Source: Prostheceraeus crozeri
Lineage: Eukaryota > Platyhelminthes > Polycladida > Euryleptidae
Assembly (NCBI GenBank): GCA_907163375.1
Contig: CAJQUW010001648.1
Span: forward strand, 1-64,000
Length of the DNA stretch: 64,000 bases
Reading direction: 5' to 3'
The notes under the pieces were generated by a model, which was not told where the DNA came from, did not search any database, and saw nothing but the letters and a program-made list of their open reading frames with translations. Of this stretch, positions 43,761-53,568 are shown one piece after another. Made by a program: the position numbers and the translations under genes. Position 1 is the stretch's first letter; every line of letters begins with the position of its first letter.

Positions 43761-45791
43761 TTAAAAAGGTGAAGTAGTTATTCCATCAGGTAAAATTTTT
43801 CTTTTATCATCAAATGGATCTAATGCTAATTTATGTTCTTCTTTTAAATACATTTTATGTTTCTTTGAATTAAGTCTATAATTACATGCTGTTTTTATTT
43901 CATTATTAAATAATACATTTTTATAATCTTGAAATGTTATTTGATTAGCCACTGATGCCTTTGAAATTCCTTTTAATGTTTTATGTGTTTTAATATTATT
44001 AGTTGTATCATAACAGTAACATTTAGATTTTAAAAATATAGCTTCTGTTATGAAATCTTCATTTCCTTCTAATTCATCTTTTACTTTACATAAATCAGAA
44101 GGATGAATGATATCTTTTATTTTATTAATTTCTTCATCAAGTGTAGAATTATACGGTATTGTTAATTCTAAGAAAACAGAATCGGTATCTGTAAAGTGTA
44201 ATTTATAGTTTTTGCCATAAGCAGGTGCTAAATAATCATATATAAATCTATACATAAATAGTTTAGCTAATTCTAATATAGTGAATCCAATAAAATTAAA
44301 CTTATCATGTTTTACGCTAATTCGACGTAAATGTACAGCACATAGTTCATCACTAAATCTAGTAGTTCTTTTATATGTAGGTTTCCTTGTTAAATTTTGA
44401 AACCTATCTTTATCATAAACTATTTCAATATTTTGTCTATTACGCACATTTTCTAAAGTCTTACCATAAAATGCATTATTCATTAATTTGAAGAACACGT
44501 TTCCAAAATCATCTTTATTTCTTTTAGCTATTTTACGTTTTTCAATATTGAACTCTATATAATTTTTTAACCACCTAGATTTTTGATAAAATAGTTTTCG
44601 ATGTATTTTGGTGAGAATCATTCCATGTTCTAAATACCAATCTAGCATTCTTCCTTCAACAACATACTTTCCTTTATTACTTTGTGTTAACATAAGTTTT
44701 TTTGTTGGTCTGTATTTCTTAGGAATTAAAGATTTTTGATAATCTGAAAAATCTTCTATATTGGGAATTTTGTTTTCGGGACAGAAAGGAAAATATTTTG
44801 TTTTATCTTTTATTTCATCAGGATATACTAAATCAACTTCATATATATAACCATGATTATAATTTCCATCATATGTTTTTTGATAATCTAGAATATTACA
44901 CCATGACATTTCACCTGTTGGTAATTCTTGTATCATGCAAGAAGAATATAAGCTATTAAAATCATAATATAACAAATAGTTTTCTCTCATGATTTCATCA
45001 ACTGCTGCTTGACTATCTTCATTTGATATAAGTCCTTCTATATTTTGATTAAACAATTTTATAAACTGATCGCTTTCTTCTGGAGATAAAGGTTTCATTA
45101 TTCCATAATCATCAGGATTTACTTTTTTATTGTAACACTGTACATAACGATTACCTAAAACTGATGAAACTCCACCTCTAATTCCAGATTCAAAAAATAA
45201 TAATTTATCATATGTATTTTCTTTATAATGTTTAAGTTTAACATTTGTATGTTTTAATCCTGCTAACCATGTTAAACCTGGTGTAGAATAACAATAACAT
45301 GGATCTATTCCGTAATATTCTAAACACATGTCACGAAAGTTTTCGAAAAGATCAGCTAGTATTAATACATCTATCTGAAGATATTTCATTGTATAATCAT
45401 ACATTGTTTTACAATTTAACTCTCTCCAATTCTTTTCAGCTTCTGCATAGTCTTCGTCAGATAATTGTGATTGTTTTAATGTTGATTTAAATTTATTTAT
45501 TGGAGGAAGTTGTTTTTCTTCCATAATTTTATTCACAGAATTAAAATCTCCAGTTATGTACTCATACGGAAATATTCCTTTTAAAGGTTTTAAATTATAT
45601 TTATTTAATATTTTACATTGTTCAGGTTTCAAAGTTTTTCCCATAACATCTAATGAATAAGGAGTAAAAAATCTAAATGCATCTAAAATTCTAATACAAC
45701 CTAATTGCATTGAAAAATATTCTTCTTCTGTTTTACATAGTACATTTATTTGTTGTTGTTGTAATTTTTCAGATGAAAATAAATCTTTCAT
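43761..45791 (-). CDS. Polinton protein-primed DNA polymerase B, polymerase part
   Basis: This 676-residue frame contains the palm motifs of family B polymerases of the protein-primed type: YYDFNSLYSSCM (motif A), KLMNNAFYGKTLENV (motif B) and LHFTDTDSVFLEL (motif C with DTDS). The region upstream includes YDYTMKYLQIDVLILADLFE (exonuclease III motif) and CYCYSTPGLTWLAGL. It ends KILPDGITTSPF. The enzyme copies the linear element using a terminal protein as primer. N-terminal parts lie in the fragments at 46054-48306; the gene as a whole is broken. Confidence 0.92.
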   Translation of the reverse strand: MKDLFSSEKLQQQQINVLCKTEEEYFSMQLGCIRILDAFRFFTPYSLDVMGKTLKPEQCKILNKYNLKPLKGIFPYEYITGDFNSVNKIMEEKQLPPINKFKSTLKQSQLSDEDYAEAEKNWRELNCKTMYDYTMKYLQIDVLILADLFENFRDMCLEYYGIDPCYCYSTPGLTWLAGLKHTNVKLKHYKENTYDKLLFFESGIRGGVSSVLGNRYVQCYNKKVNPDDYGIMKPLSPEESDQFIKLFNQNIEGLISNEDSQAAVDEIMRENYLLYYDFNSLYSSCMIQELPTGEMSWCNILDYQKTYDGNYNHGYIYEVDLVYPDEIKDKTKYFPFCPENKIPNIEDFSDYQKSLIPKKYRPTKKLMLTQSNKGKYVVEGRMLDWYLEHGMILTKIHRKLFYQKSRWLKNYIEFNIEKRKIAKRNKDDFGNVFFKLMNNAFYGKTLENVRNRQNIEIVYDKDRFQNLTRKPTYKRTTRFSDELCAVHLRRISVKHDKFNFIGFTILELAKLFMYRFIYDYLAPAYGKNYKLHFTDTDSVFLELTIPYNSTLDEEINKIKDIIHPSDLCKVKDELEGNEDFITEAIFLKSKCYCYDTTNNIKTHKTLKGISKASVANQITFQDYKNVLFNNEIKTACNYRLNSKKHKMYLKEEHKLALDPFDDKRKILPDGITTSPF

Positions 45792-46053
45792 TACTAGATG
45801 GAAATCATATTTAGAACCATTGTAGAAATATAGAGGAACAAAGTTATATTTAAATTTATTAGCATTAAGATTACAAGAATTATGTGCTGCACCTCTATAT
45901 AATCCATTTAGATGATCATGATCTTTACTTGTCGCAGAGCCGCGCTTCGCTTATCAAGATATCTACCTTTGCCATTTTTATAATTTTTTGTAAATTCTTT
46001 TCCACAGTAATAACAATTTGTTTCATTAACAAAATTAATTTTTTCTTCATCCG

Positions 46054-46581
46054 TTAATGGAAGCATTGGTATATTTGTTTCAAGCAATTGTGAAAAATAA
46101 TTTGTAATTCTTCTACTTTCTTTGTAAACATTTCTGAACTATCTTCACCATAGTATTGAAAATATTCTGATTTAAATAATTCAGGATAATTTGAATGAAT
46201 GTACATTCCCCAACATAATGGTTTTTGTTCAAATAAATATTTTTCTTTACTTTGTTCAGATGCACTTTTTTCATATTTATAATTATCAGAATCGGGCGAA
46301 GCCCTGGAAGACATCTCCGATGTCCCGTGATTTTGTGTCATATTAACATTATATGCTTCAAAATCACAATAAATAGTAAAGGGTACTTTATTTTTAAAAT
46401 ACCATTTATTATATTCTAAATAATCATCTTTTGGAAATGTGTTTCTGACTGCTTCATTTTGTTGACAATTCTCCAAATGTCTATTCATTTCTTCTTTAGT
46501 TCTAAAGCTCGTCATACATTGGAGACAAGGAAAATTTGTATTATCTGAAGTTTTTGTAAATATAGAAACATCTTTACACAA
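46054..46581 (-). pseudogene. Polinton PolB, exonuclease-start fragment
   Basis: The frame has a Cys-Cys/His finger (NFPCLQCMTSFRTKEEMNRH) then VPFTIYCDFEAYNVN, the exonuclease I motif (DFE) of protein-primed PolB. A short Ser/Pro-rich stretch inside it is encoded by a double-hairpin element (46294-46324). It is part of the broken polymerase gene. Confidence 0.75.
46294..46324. repeat. Double-hairpin element in Polinton
   Basis: GGGC-GAA-GCCC (46294-46304) is followed by GACATC-TCC-GATGTC (46310-46324), the inverse orientation of the element at 41935. It lies inside coding sequence and is read as RASPDS-like residues. Confidence 0.8.
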
Positions 46582-47864
46582 TATAAAATGACCCTGATAA
46601 TATAATATATTCGCTTGTGCTGGTTGTTTTGTCTGTTCTAGTTTTTCAAATTTATCTTGATATATTTCATGTGTTTCATCAATTTCTTTTGTAAGATTAA
46701 ATGTATTTCGATGAAAATTTTGATTTAATATTTGTAACTGATAACTATATTCTTTATCATATTGTTCTTTATATTGTTGTAGACATTTTTTTAAAGATTC
46801 ATTTATTTTTTGATTGGTTTCATTTTCTTCATTATTTAATTCTTTATTGTCTTCATTATTTTCTTCATTTAATTTTTGAATCGTTTCTATCTTATTTTGA
46901 TATTTATGGCCATATTCTTGTACTAATATTTTTGTTTGTTGTTGATAATCTGTTTTACATTTTTGTAAACTTTCATTTAAATTTTGTAATTTTTGTTGAT
47001 ATTCTAAAGATAGAGATAAATAATCGTAATCATAATATAATTATAATTACGTCCTTTATAATTATTATGATTAATCATTATTGGTGATAATGTTTTAACA
47101 ATTTGAAATTTTTCAGTACATATTATATTTCCTTGGTAAAAAATATTATGATGCATGTAATTTCCTCTATCATTATATACTATTTCTGATTGACATAAAT
47201 TTTTATTATTCAAATAAAATTTTTTTGAATCTGAGTAAAGTGGAGTAATTTTACCAATAGAAACATAATTCACATTTAATTCAAAAACATTTACTTCTAT
47301 TAAATTTTTATTCTTTTTATGAAACTTTATTAACCTATTATAATCATATGGAAATTCATGTAAGCCATCAGAAAGATCAAATTCATTATGTATTCTTCTT
47401 TATTATAATGACTTAGTCTTTCTTTATGATATTCTGCAGGATGTAAATGTGCTATAATACTCCACAGAAAACAATAATCATCTTCATTTTTATGTTGATT
47501 ATTTGTGGTGAACTGAAAGGTAAAGAACATAACTACCACCAGTATTATTTTATATTTATCAATTACTATTTTCTTAGATAGTATTTTAACAAATCTCCAA
47601 CCAGATTCACGTAACTGGGCTTCAATTATACAATTTTCTAATTTAAGTATCATCGATTCAAATATGGGTTGTATATCATTTACATTATGAATTTCTTGTG
47701 AATTTGTAAAATGTCCTTGTATTATTTCTTCAGGAATTCCATCAGGTCCATTTTTTGTATAAAGTACTTCTACATTCATATAACATTTGAAAGATTTCTT
47801 AAATATATTATAAAAGTTTGGTTAGAATATCAGAAAAAGTTTCATCGGTTTCATTATGTTCAAC

Positions 47865-47887
47865 GGCGAAGCCCTGAACATCTGATG
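47865..47887. repeat. Double-hairpin element in Polinton
   Basis: GGC-GAA-GCC (47865-47873) is followed by CATC-T-GATG (47879-47887). Confidence 0.65.
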
Positions 47888-48028
47888 CCGTACAGATCAT
47901 TAAATAAATATTTTATATCTGTTACGGCTTCATCGGTTCGTCAGCTTCATCTGTTTTTTTAATTTCGTTTAATTCATCTATTTCGTTAAATTCATCAGTA
48001 TCGCTAAATAAATATCTCCCATCTGGTC

Positions 48029-48039
48029 GGGCGAAGCCC
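48029..48039. repeat. Hairpin element in Polinton
   Basis: GGGC-GAA-GCCC in the same TCGGGCGAAGCCCT context as the copy at 46294. Confidence 0.7.
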
Positions 48040-48466
48040 TAGACCTCCGTTCTGTACATGTTCATCTTCACTATTAAAAACTTTTTTATATTCCGAATGT
48101 GAATAATCATCAAACATTTTTTTAACTTTTATATCAGTAGGTAATGTTTCTAGATAGTTTTTATAACTATTTAATTTTAATATATTTCCTTCATCAACTC
48201 GATCTACATTTTGTAAATGCAATTTACTATTTAAATGAGATTGATAACTTCTTTTTGTTTGCAACTTTTTTTTACATAAGTTACAATAAAACTTGGTATT
48301 TTCCATTTTTTTATTTTTTAAAGAAAAAATTGTGTTTTAATTTTAGATATAAACATTCTAATATCAAGGTCTTGAGAGTTATTTATATATTATTATATAT
48401 TTCACGTTCTTTAGTTATTTTATTTTCTTTATCACATTAATTTTTATCACATTAAGTTTTATCATA

Positions 48467-49780
48467 TTAAGTTTTATCATATAACGTTTTATCAAAAGAT
48501 AATTTAAATTTATTTTCACTAACTATTGATTCTTCATCATCATCATCAATTGATTCTTCATCATCATCATAAATTGATTCTTCAACATCATAAATTACAC
48601 TTTTTGGTATAGGATGCCATTCCCTGATAGGATACCATTCTCTTATTGGAATATCTAACTCTAAATTACATTTTTTATCTGATAATAATATAATAGAGAA
48701 AAATATTGGTCTTTGATCTCTTTTGGAAAATTTAATAACACCACCATAATCTGAATCACTTTTAGTTTTTATTAAAGATGATAAAATTTTAAATTGATTA
48801 GATGTAAATCCTAATTTAAATTTTGTAGACCCGACACATAGTTGTCTAACAGTATCTTCAACTATACCATCATTATTATTTTCAATTGTAAGAAAATGAA
48901 ATTTAGATAAATTTTGATTATATGTAGTATTAATATCATGTACATCAGTATGAGATATAAATTTTTCTTCACTTAAATTTTTATAATTACTAATATTTTT
49001 ATAATCTTTTTTACCATTTACACCATTTTCAGATGTTTCAGAATCATCATCTATATTATCATCATCTATATTATCATCATTATTATTATAAGATTCTTTA
49101 AGATCGGGCAAAGCCCTAGAACCTTCGGTTCGTTTATTATGATTATGATTATGGTCATTGTTAATAGTATAAGGTGTTGTCCACATATAAATTTTCTCTT
49201 GTTGAGCTAAACCATTTATATAAGATTTTAACAAATTAATATTTAAGTTTGAATATAATCCTATATATGTATCATCATCATATCTTTGGGGCATTTCTAA
49301 TGTTTCTTGTTTATAAATTGTATCTCTATAATAAACTTGACATAATAATTCTTCGTTATGTTTTTTACTCTCTATATGAATATTATATTGGTTTTGTTCA
49401 TCAACAAATAATCTAATTTTTTCTTTGGAAAAAGATTTTAATTTTTTAACTAATTCTTTAATATTGATATAATTAATAATTTTATTTTCTATCCAATCAG
49501 TATTACTAATCGGCAAAACTGCTCTAATAAAACCATAAACATTATTATGACCTATTATAACCATATTTTCTTTATTTAATTCCACATAAGCTACATCATT
49601 ATATTTACTTACAATATCCATAAATTTTATAAATGGATCACCTGGAAAAATATAATAGTTAGTTTCTATAGAAGGTAAACCTTTAGTCTGTTCTCTAAAT
49701 ATTTCGGCTTGTAATTGAAATAAAATATTAACATCTATACATGGATTAATTATTATTATTATCAAAACATTTATTTTCAA
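48467..49780 (-). CDS. Polinton protein of unknown function, possibly clamp-like
   Basis: This protein of about 437 residues has alternating strand-rich parts: NYYIFPGDPFIKFMDIVSKY, AYVELNKENMVIIGHNN, KEKIRLFVDEQNQYNIHIES, and a C-terminal part with KLGFTSNQFKILSSLI and VIKFSKRDQRPIFFSIILL. A low-complexity Asn/Asp stretch lies between them, and the tail is acidic (DDDEESIDDDDEESI). The two-part strand/helix layout and neighbourhood beside the polymerase suggest a PCNA-like processivity factor, but this is a guess. The true start may lie near 49.86 kb. A hairpin element (49106-49130) encodes part of the linker. Confidence 0.5.
   Translation of the reverse strand: MKINVLIIIIINPCIDVNILFQLQAEIFREQTKGLPSIETNYYIFPGDPFIKFMDIVSKYNDVAYVELNKENMVIIGHNNVYGFIRAVLPISNTDWIENKIINYINIKELVKKLKSFSKEKIRLFVDEQNQYNIHIESKKHNEELLCQVYYRDTIYKQETLEMPQRYDDDTYIGLYSNLNINLLKSYINGLAQQEKIYMWTTPYTINNDHNHNHNKRTEGSRALPDLKESYNNNDDNIDDDNIDDDSETSENGVNGKKDYKNISNYKNLSEEKFISHTDVHDINTTYNQNLSKFHFLTIENNNDGIVEDTVRQLCVGSTKFKLGFTSNQFKILSSLIKTKSDSDYGGVIKFSKRDQRPIFFSIILLSDKKCNLELDIPIREWYPIREWHPIPKSVIYDVEESIYDDDEESIDDDDEESIVSENKFKLSFDKTLYDKT
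49106..49130. repeat. Double-hairpin element in Polinton
   Basis: GGGC-AAA-GCCC (49106-49116) then AACC-TTC-GGTT (49120-49130), in frame inside the 437-residue gene. Confidence 0.75.
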
Positions 49781-49948
49781 ATCCCGTTGATCTCGTCGAA
49801 TAAGAAGAACAGGATGATGCGGACGAATATAATTTTTTTTAAATTTGCTTTTTCCATTTTTTATTTTTATTAGAAAAAATTTATTTATTATTTTATTAGA
49901 AAAAATTTATTTTTTTTATTAAAAAAAATTTTTTTTTATTGTTAAAAA

Positions 49949-50836
49949 ATGATGTTACCAAATGTTGGTGGAGGTGCATATATCCCGAATAATCGTGAAT
50001 TAGAAATAGAGATAGAAAATTATATCATGAAAACTGGAGACGTTTTATCTGGTCCATTGCATCTTTCTATTCTTCCGCAACAAAATACAGAGTTAACAAA
50101 TAAACAATATGTTGATACACAAATCAATGACTTAAAAGAAAAATATATAAACGATGTTTTGGTTCCACTGATGAATGAATTAAAGTTGCTTAAACTTAAT
50201 GACAAATCATTAAACGAAAAATTATTAAAACTTGATAAAAAGGATAGAGAGCTAGAAGCAGATATAGCAAAACTTTTTAAAAAGATTTCTGAACAATCAA
50301 AAATTTTAATATTACTTTCTATAAAGTTAAAATCTGCAGTCATTAAAAATAAACATCAGATAAAAATGTTAAAAGAACAATTAGAAGATGAAATAGAAAA
50401 ACTACCTGAAAGAATTAAAAAAAATTTAAAGCAGTTACAAACTACATTCCAAAAAAGTGTTGATGAATTAAGTTCTAAAATTACTCAACAAATGAAAAAG
50501 ATGAATAGAATAATAAATGAAGTAAACTCACTTAATCAAAAAGTTGATAAAATGAAAACTCTTAAAATCAATTTAGAAAATGAATTAAAGAAAAATTTAC
50601 AAGAAAACTCTAAAGAAAATAAAGAACAGTTAGATTCTGTTAAAAGACAATTAGATGTTCTTAAAATTAAGTTAAATGCTCTTAAAACGGCGTTGAAGAT
50701 GAATCAGGAGAAAATGCAAGTTAATAGAAAAGAAATTAAAGTACATCACACGCTACTTGACGCAATAGATAAAGTGCAACAGACAATTAATAAAGTTATC
50801 TCGAAGTTGTTGTCCATTCATAAACGTAAATCTTGA
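49949..50836 (+). CDS. Polinton coiled-coil protein with fibre-like N-terminus
   Basis: The 295-residue protein starts in TTAAAAAATG. Residues 25-60 read YIMKTGDVLSGPLHLSILPQ and NTELTNKQYVDTQI. This 'GxxLSGPLxL...P...T.KQYVD' pattern is typical of trimeric phage tail-fibre shafts. Nearly all the rest is Lys/Leu/Glu heptad-like coiled coil to the end. A vertex fibre or tail-spike-like role is inferred from this and from its place at the start of the capsid gene group. It is open throughout. Confidence 0.6.
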   Translation: MMLPNVGGGAYIPNNRELEIEIENYIMKTGDVLSGPLHLSILPQQNTELTNKQYVDTQINDLKEKYINDVLVPLMNELKLLKLNDKSLNEKLLKLDKKDRELEADIAKLFKKISEQSKILILLSIKLKSAVIKNKHQIKMLKEQLEDEIEKLPERIKKNLKQLQTTFQKSVDELSSKITQQMKKMNRIINEVNSLNQKVDKMKTLKINLENELKKNLQENSKENKEQLDSVKRQLDVLKIKLNALKTALKMNQEKMQVNRKEIKVHHTLLDAIDKVQQTINKVISKLLSIHKRKS

Positions 50837-50856
50837 AACGGAGAGATGCTCCTCGA

Positions 50857-50866
50857 GGCTTTAGCC
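50857..50866. repeat. Hairpin element in Polinton
   Basis: GGCT-TT-AGCC next to the palindrome CCTCGAGG (50851-50858), in the gap after the coiled-coil gene. Confidence 0.5.
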
Positions 50867-50909
50867 ATCGTAAATATTTTTTCTCAAAAGTCAAATTTAA
50901 TCCTAAAAA

Positions 50910-51416
50910 ATGCCTATAATTTATAAACACAATCTTAAACATTTTGCTTCAAATCAAGAAATTGCTCATGAACCACGTATGAATCCTGTTTATCATTATG
51001 ATAATAGAAAAACTGTCGGAACACAAAAGTTCCTAGGCACCGCAGGTGCCGTCCAAAAAGAAGGAGATGGCATCTTTTCTGGTATTGGAAGTATCGTTAA
51101 CTTAATTAAAAATAATAAAGATTTGATTACATCTGCTGCAAAAGGAGCAGCTGCTATAGGTAGTACAGCTAGTGCAATATCAAATGCTGTTAAGTCTCAA
51201 AACGAATTAAAACAACTAGAAGCTATTCGTAAACTTAGGAATGATTCTGAAGAACTAAAAAATTTAAAAAAACTTTCAGAGGAAACAAAAAACAAAATTG
51301 CTAACATAGCTGTGGGGGAAACCTTGAGGAGCGGAGCTCCGTCTGATAGTAAACATAAGAAGAAATCAGGCGTAGCCATAAAACGTTCAATTGAAGAAAT
51401 AAGAGGTAATGGGTGA
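50910..51416 (+). CDS. Polinton small structural protein (amphipathic/Ala-rich)
   Basis: The 168-residue protein starts in CTAAAAAATG. The middle has GIFSGIGSIVNLIKNNKDLI and SAAKGAAAIGSTASAISNAV, a Gly/Ala-rich amphipathic segment, then a Lys/Glu-rich coil and a basic tail. The layout recalls membrane-active minor capsid proteins such as adenovirus pVI, without sequence proof. Two hairpin elements (51036-51050 and 51328-51340) lie in frame within the gene. Confidence 0.5.
   Translation: MPIIYKHNLKHFASNQEIAHEPRMNPVYHYDNRKTVGTQKFLGTAGAVQKEGDGIFSGIGSIVNLIKNNKDLITSAAKGAAAIGSTASAISNAVKSQNELKQLEAIRKLRNDSEELKNLKKLSEETKNKIANIAVGETLRSGAPSDSKHKKKSGVAIKRSIEEIRGNG
51036..51050. repeat. Hairpin element in Polinton
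   Basis: GGCACC-GCA-GGTGCC in frame within the small structural gene (read as GTAGAV). Confidence 0.7.
51328..51340. repeat. Hairpin element in Polinton
   Basis: GGAGC-GGA-GCTCC in frame near the end of the same gene (read as RSGAPS). Confidence 0.7.
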
Positions 51417-51422
51417 GCAGCA

Positions 51423-51460
51423 ACCTTCGGTCTAACCAGCAAAGCTGTAGCGGAGCTGGT
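51423..51460. repeat. Double-hairpin element in Polinton
   Basis: ACC-TTC-GGT (51423-51431), then ACCAGC ... GCTGGT (51435-51460), directly after the stop of the small structural gene. Confidence 0.65.
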
Positions 51461-51662
51461 CTAGCAAAATTCTAAAATTATATTTTAGTAAAATTTTTTT
51501 AGTAAAATTTTTTTAGTAAAAATTTTTTCTGTGTGGGAGACAAAACAAAAAGTCAAATTATGTTATATAAAAATGTCTTAGCTTATCGAAAATAAATTTA
51601 GAATAGACGATCCTCCGTTCGTCAGTTATAATCAAAAAAAGAATGACTATATAAGAATTGCT

Positions 51663-52907
51663 ATGAATCCCGGATCTTCCAGTAGAGTAAATACTGGAGG
51701 TGATTTAATTTTTGAAGTTGATAATCAGCAGAGTTATTTATATTTACCTGATTCATTTTTACACTGTGAATATTCTTTATATAGTGATGCCAATTTTACA
51801 ACACCATTACCAGATACCGATAATATTGCACTAGAGAATAATTTCTTTCCAAGATTATTTACACAAATGCGTTTAGATGTTGCAACTCAAAATATAGAAA
51901 CAATAAGTGATTCTCCAGGTGTAATTGATACAATGCTTAGATTTGTAACAATTGGTGAAAATAATAAAAAGTATGAAATCGAAGGTTGGTTTCCTGATAC
52001 TAATGATGGTATAATTGTTGATGATTTAACTCACGCTGGAACAGATGCAGCAGGAATTGCGAAAGATGTAGAAAATATTGCAAAACATTTAAATAAAACA
52101 AACAATAGTGCATATAAAGAAAGACGTGAATTTAACAAGAAAAGTAAACAGACAGTAAATTGGTCATTGTCTCCATTATTCGGATATTTAGATTATGATA
52201 AAATATCATATCAATTAAAATTTAAATTAATAATTCATCGTACAGCAAATAATGAATTAATCTTTTTTGGTAAGACTGGAAAAAAAGCATATTTAAAAAT
52301 TGATAGACTTGAATGGTGGATTAAGCATATTACTCCTAGTTTAGAGATTGAAACAGCTATTGCAAAAAGATTAAATACTAACAAACCAATTCCAGTAAAT
52401 TTTCTAAAGCGTACTGCTAGTTCAGTAACTTTTTCCGAACAAAGATTTAACTGGCATTTTACTAGAACTGCGAATACTCCAAGATATTTATTACTAACTT
52501 TTCAAAGAAATAATTCTCCAAGTTTTGATAAGAACAACAATCTTTTCCATATTAATACAATTCGAAGTTTACAAGTTTCATTAAATCAAACCCGATATCC
52601 AATTGATCCATTAAGATTCGATGATACCAATAATCAATTTATGGAAGGATATGATTCTTATCGAAATCTTTGTATAGAATTTGGAGTTGAACCACAATTA
52701 ACTCCTGGAGATTGGAGACATTTATATCCTGTTTTCTGTTTCGATTTAAGTGCACAATCTGAAGATATTATCAAGACTGGTTGTGATGTAACAATTAATA
52801 TTGAAAAGAAAGATTCCACAACTTCATTGATGGCTTATGGTTTATTGCTAGAAGATGTAAAATATTCTATTGAAATTCTTAATGGGAAGATAGCTAGGAT
52901 TAATTAA
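51663..52907 (+). CDS. Polinton major capsid protein (hexon-like double jelly roll)
   Basis: The 414-residue frame has FEVDNQQSYLYLPDSFLHCE near the start, then NNFFPRLFTQMRLDVATQNI, SPLFGYLDYDKISYQLKFKL, HINTIRSLQVSLNQTRYPID and HLYPVFCFDLSAQSEDIIKT followed by a strand VTINIEKK. This order matches Polinton/adintovirus hexon-like proteins; it would form the capsid facets. The coding signal extends upstream of 51663, so the natural N-terminus probably lies nearer 51.57 kb. Confidence 0.85.
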   Translation: MNPGSSSRVNTGGDLIFEVDNQQSYLYLPDSFLHCEYSLYSDANFTTPLPDTDNIALENNFFPRLFTQMRLDVATQNIETISDSPGVIDTMLRFVTIGENNKKYEIEGWFPDTNDGIIVDDLTHAGTDAAGIAKDVENIAKHLNKTNNSAYKERREFNKKSKQTVNWSLSPLFGYLDYDKISYQLKFKLIIHRTANNELIFFGKTGKKAYLKIDRLEWWIKHITPSLEIETAIAKRLNTNKPIPVNFLKRTASSVTFSEQRFNWHFTRTANTPRYLLLTFQRNNSPSFDKNNNLFHINTIRSLQVSLNQTRYPIDPLRFDDTNNQFMEGYDSYRNLCIEFGVEPQLTPGDWRHLYPVFCFDLSAQSEDIIKTGCDVTINIEKKDSTTSLMAYGLLLEDVKYSIEILNGKIARIN

Positions 52908-53028
52908 TTTTTTTTTTGATAACTCAAAATTTTTCATAACTAGAATAGATTAAAAATTCTTAACTTAAAAATTTTTCATAACTAGAATAGATTAAAATTT
53001 TTGATAACTTAAAATTTTTTTATTAAAA

Positions 53029-53511
53029 ATGTCGCAAGCGAAAAGTAATAATAATAAAACTGTTGAATTAAAATTACGTAATATTGTTGACAAAAATACC
53101 CCTAAAACTATTACGATTAACAAAAAAAAGTATTACATAAGTAAACCAATGATAGAGAATATTCAATTACAAGAAGAAAAGAATGGCGGGATTCTCCCAT
53201 TAATTCCACTAATAATAGGTGGCATAGCAGCAGCAGGAAGTGTTGCAGGTGGGACAGCTGGTATTGTCCAAGCAGTAAATAAAAATAAATCAGAGAAGGC
53301 AGCATTAGAAGAACAAAAACGTCATAATAGAGAGTTAGAGAAAGTTGCTAGGGGTGACGGAATAGTAGATAATTTTATTAGTAAATTAAAATTAGTTGAT
53401 GAAGGAAAACGAGTTCTTAAAAATATTCTCCACAATGTTGATGATTTAATTGAAATTAAAGAAACTAAAGATGGTTCTGGAATATATCTAAGTCCTAGTA
53501 TGATTCGGTAA
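53029..53511 (+). CDS. Polinton pX/mu-like minor protein
   Basis: The 160-residue protein starts in TTAAAAATG. One hydrophobic Gly/Ala-rich segment, GGILPLIPLIIGGIAAAGSV, is flanked by basic stretches; the C-terminus reads DGSGIYLSPSMIR. The 'LP.LIPLI...G' segment resembles that of adenovirus pX (mu) and its Polinton counterparts, which sit with the genome in the particle. It follows the hexon-like gene directly. Confidence 0.55.
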   Translation: MSQAKSNNNKTVELKLRNIVDKNTPKTITINKKKYYISKPMIENIQLQEEKNGGILPLIPLIIGGIAAAGSVAGGTAGIVQAVNKNKSEKAALEEQKRHNRELEKVARGDGIVDNFISKLKLVDEGKRVLKNILHNVDDLIEIKETKDGSGIYLSPSMIR

Positions 53512-53568
53512 TAACCTCAGACCTTTGTCCATTCTTATCCTTATTAAAACTTTATTTTATCTTTTAAA

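Larger units (their letters stand above)
46600..48306 (-). pseudogene. Polinton PolB, N-terminal fragments
   Basis: The minus strand begins MENTKFYCNLCKKKLQTKRS with a C2H2 finger (48004-48306, start in AAAAAAATG). It continues with a piece at 47330-47779 (KNEDDYCFLWSIIAHLHPAE, a motif of the N-terminal domain of Polinton polymerases) and a long Gln/Asn/Glu-rich coiled-coil-like stretch at about 46.6-47.0 kb. About three breaks separate these pieces. Two double-hairpin elements (47865-47887, 48029-48039) lie in it. Confidence 0.65.

Noticed and set aside
46701-47087. 128-residue plus-strand frame rich in Phe, Tyr and Ile
   Set aside because: It is the antisense of Asn/Lys/Glu-rich coiled-coil coding on the minus strand of the Polinton.
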